From the NCBI GenBank assembly GCA_029865445.1, contig JAOUGY010000259.1, forward strand, positions 1 through 5,579: a stretch of 5,579 bases of DNA. Reading direction: 5' to 3'. The position numbers and the translations under genes were made by a program. Positions within the stretch are counted from its first letter, which is position 1. Every line of letters begins with the position of its first letter. The notes below the pieces were generated by a model. That model saw only the letters and a list, made by a program, of their open reading frames with translations. It had not been told where the DNA came from and made no database searches. The stretch is from Acidimicrobiia bacterium (GTDB lineage Bacteria > Actinomycetota > Acidimicrobiia > Spongiisociales > ZC4RG35). Shown here piece by piece: positions 4,707 through 5,579 of the stretch.

Positions 4707-5495
4707 ATGGAGCGCTATACGCACGGCCACCACGGATCCGTTGTCGCCAATCACGCTCAACGCCGCGCCGCAGACAGCGCGGCGTTCCTCTTGCCCCGGC
4801 TCGAGTCCTCGATGCGACTCCTCGACCTCGGATGCGGTCCCGGTTCGGTCACGCTCGACCTCGCCCGCTTCGTCGCAGAGGTTGTCGGCGTCGATGCGGC
4901 CGGAAAGGCGATCGCCGTGGCGCGGGGAGCTGCCGAAGCATTGGGCGTTCGGTCCCGGTTCGAGGTCGCCGACGTGTATGAACTCCCGTTCGAAGACTCG
5001 TCCTTCGATGTGGTGTTCGCGCACCAGGTCCTTCAGCACCTCGGTGACCCGGTTCGGGCACTGGTCGAGGCCCGACGCGTGCTCCGGCCGGGCGGCCTCA
5101 TGGCTGCCCGCGAAGCCGACTACGGGACCATGGTCCACCACCCGCACACTCCGGCACTCGATGAGTGGTTGACGCTGTACAAAACCGTCGCGCGTCACAA
5201 CGGTGGCGAGCCCGATGCAGGTCGCAGGGTCGCGGGCTGGTTCGCCGATGCCGGCTTCGAACAACTCGAGGTGTCGTCCTCCACATGGACCTATCACACC
5301 CGGTCGGAGGTGGAGGGGTGGCGCGACCTGTGGGTCAGCCGGCTCACGGAGGCGCGTCTCGGAGAGCACGCCGTCGCCCTGGGGCTGGCGGATCGGGATC
5401 GGCTCGCGACCCTCGCCGACGGCTGGAGACAGTGGGCCTCCTCTCGGCAGGCCTTCTTCGCTTTCCTCCACGGAGAAGTCGTCGCGGTCCGGTGA
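4707..5495 (+). CDS. Class I SAM-dependent methyltransferase (UbiE/COQ5-like, Methyltransf_11)
   Basis: Cytosolic methyltransferase of 262 residues with an S-adenosylmethionine Rossmann fold. Motif I is LLDLGCGPGS (38-47); the acidic ribose-binding residue is D63 in VVGVDAAG; ADV...LPFEDSSFDVVFAHQVLQHL (88-112) holds motifs II-III; RRVLRPGGLMAAREADYG (123-140) closes the core. The C-terminal part (about 150-262) holds helices with AGRRVAGWFADAGF and WRQWASSRQAFFAFLHGEVVAV, seen in a broad group of actinobacterial and fungal methyltransferases that also share the N-terminal YTHGHH motif. That motif begins here at residue 4 of MERYTHGHHG and supports ATG 4707 over the longer in-frame extension to 4494, which would run antisense through the stress-protein gene. 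The methyl acceptor is not predictable. It ends 3 bp from the stop of the convergent gene on -. Confidence 0.92.
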   Translation: MERYTHGHHGSVVANHAQRRAADSAAFLLPRLESSMRLLDLGCGPGSVTLDLARFVAEVVGVDAAGKAIAVARGAAEALGVRSRFEVADVYELPFEDSSFDVVFAHQVLQHLGDPVRALVEARRVLRPGGLMAAREADYGTMVHHPHTPALDEWLTLYKTVARHNGGEPDAGRRVAGWFADAGFEQLEVSSSTWTYHTRSEVEGWRDLWVSRLTEARLGEHAVALGLADRDRLATLADGWRQWASSRQAFFAFLHGEVVAVR

Positions 5496-5498
5496 TCT

Positions 5499-5579
5499 CT
5501 AGAACTCGACCGACACCCCGATGTCCGCCGCCACCGCCTTCGTGTACACGTGGTGGGCCGCAGCCAGGTCCTGGACCAC
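5499..5579 (-). CDS. C-terminal end of an ornithine cyclodeaminase/mu-crystallin-like protein (partial)
   Basis: Only the last 26 codons and the TAG stop (5499-5501) are inside the window; the gene continues past the right edge. The peptide reads VQDLAAAHHVYTKAVAADIG and ends VSVEF. The order 'QD-x-A-A-A-x-x-V-Y-x-x-A', then G, then a short hydrophobic/acidic strand at the stop, is the usual end of ornithine cyclodeaminase/mu-crystallin family NAD(P)-binding proteins, which also include alanine dehydrogenases and imine reductases. The frame is open throughout with strong G/C third positions. The substrate cannot be judged from this fragment. It converges on the methyltransferase with 3 bp between stops. 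Confidence 0.6.
   Translation of the reverse strand: MVQDLAAAHHVYTKAVAADIGVSVEF

Noticed and set aside
4849..5061. 70-codon open frame on - inside the methyltransferase
   Set aside because: Arg-rich shadow of the SAM-binding core on the opposite strand.
1..5579. Defence system, mobile element, CRISPR array or tRNA
   Set aside because: No spaced direct repeats, transposase or integrase motifs, nuclease or helicase motifs, or tRNA cloverleaf were seen on either strand.

Overview
The window is a compact, high-GC stretch of bacterial chromosome with ordinary accessory and housekeeping genes. High GC, strong G/C third-position preference, several GTG starts, a TANNNT-type -10 box directly upstream of a probably leaderless gene, and a methyltransferase of a type familiar from actinobacteria all suggest Actinomycetota. 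An early-branching lineage such as Acidimicrobiia is possible, but this is an inference from style; there is no rRNA or lineage marker here. I see no rRNA, tRNA, CRISPR array, insertion sequence, integrase or phage gene.

Layout from left to right: (1) the 3' part of a Kup-type potassium/proton symporter gene on + (2-1408); (2) convergent to it, a full-length Sua5-type L-threonylcarbamoyladenylate synthase on - (1412-2404), which makes the activated intermediate for tRNA t6A; (3) a divergent spacer of 156 bp holding a long, nearly perfect palindrome; (4) a small two-helix membrane protein with a bacterial PH-like tail on + (2561-2980); (5) a RibD-C/dihydrofolate-reductase-like protein on + (3047-3649, possibly starting at an ATC codon at 3038); (6) a 166-bp spacer (3650-3815) with a candidate 27-residue ORF on -, an overlapping leader-like ORF on +, and an inverted repeat; (7) an unrecognised small membrane protein on + (3816-4178); (8) convergent to it, a universal stress protein on - (4182-4601); (9) a divergent spacer of 105 bp with two back-to-back candidate promoters; (10) a class I SAM-dependent methyltransferase on + (4707-5495), probably leaderless; (11) convergent to it, the last 26 codons of a gene on - resembling ornithine cyclodeaminase/mu-crystallin proteins (5499 to the window edge).

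The genes do not form one pathway or operon. Most neighbours are convergent or divergent, so they are probably expressed as separate units; only the PH-like and RibD-C genes could share a transcript. All three certain tail-to-tail junctions have a gap of exactly 3 bp. I found no convincing evidence of a new multi-gene system. The more interesting signals are regulatory: the palindrome at 2494-2527, the mirrored TTGCCG promoters around 4656-4677, the possible ATC start at 3038, and the small ORFs in 3650-3815.
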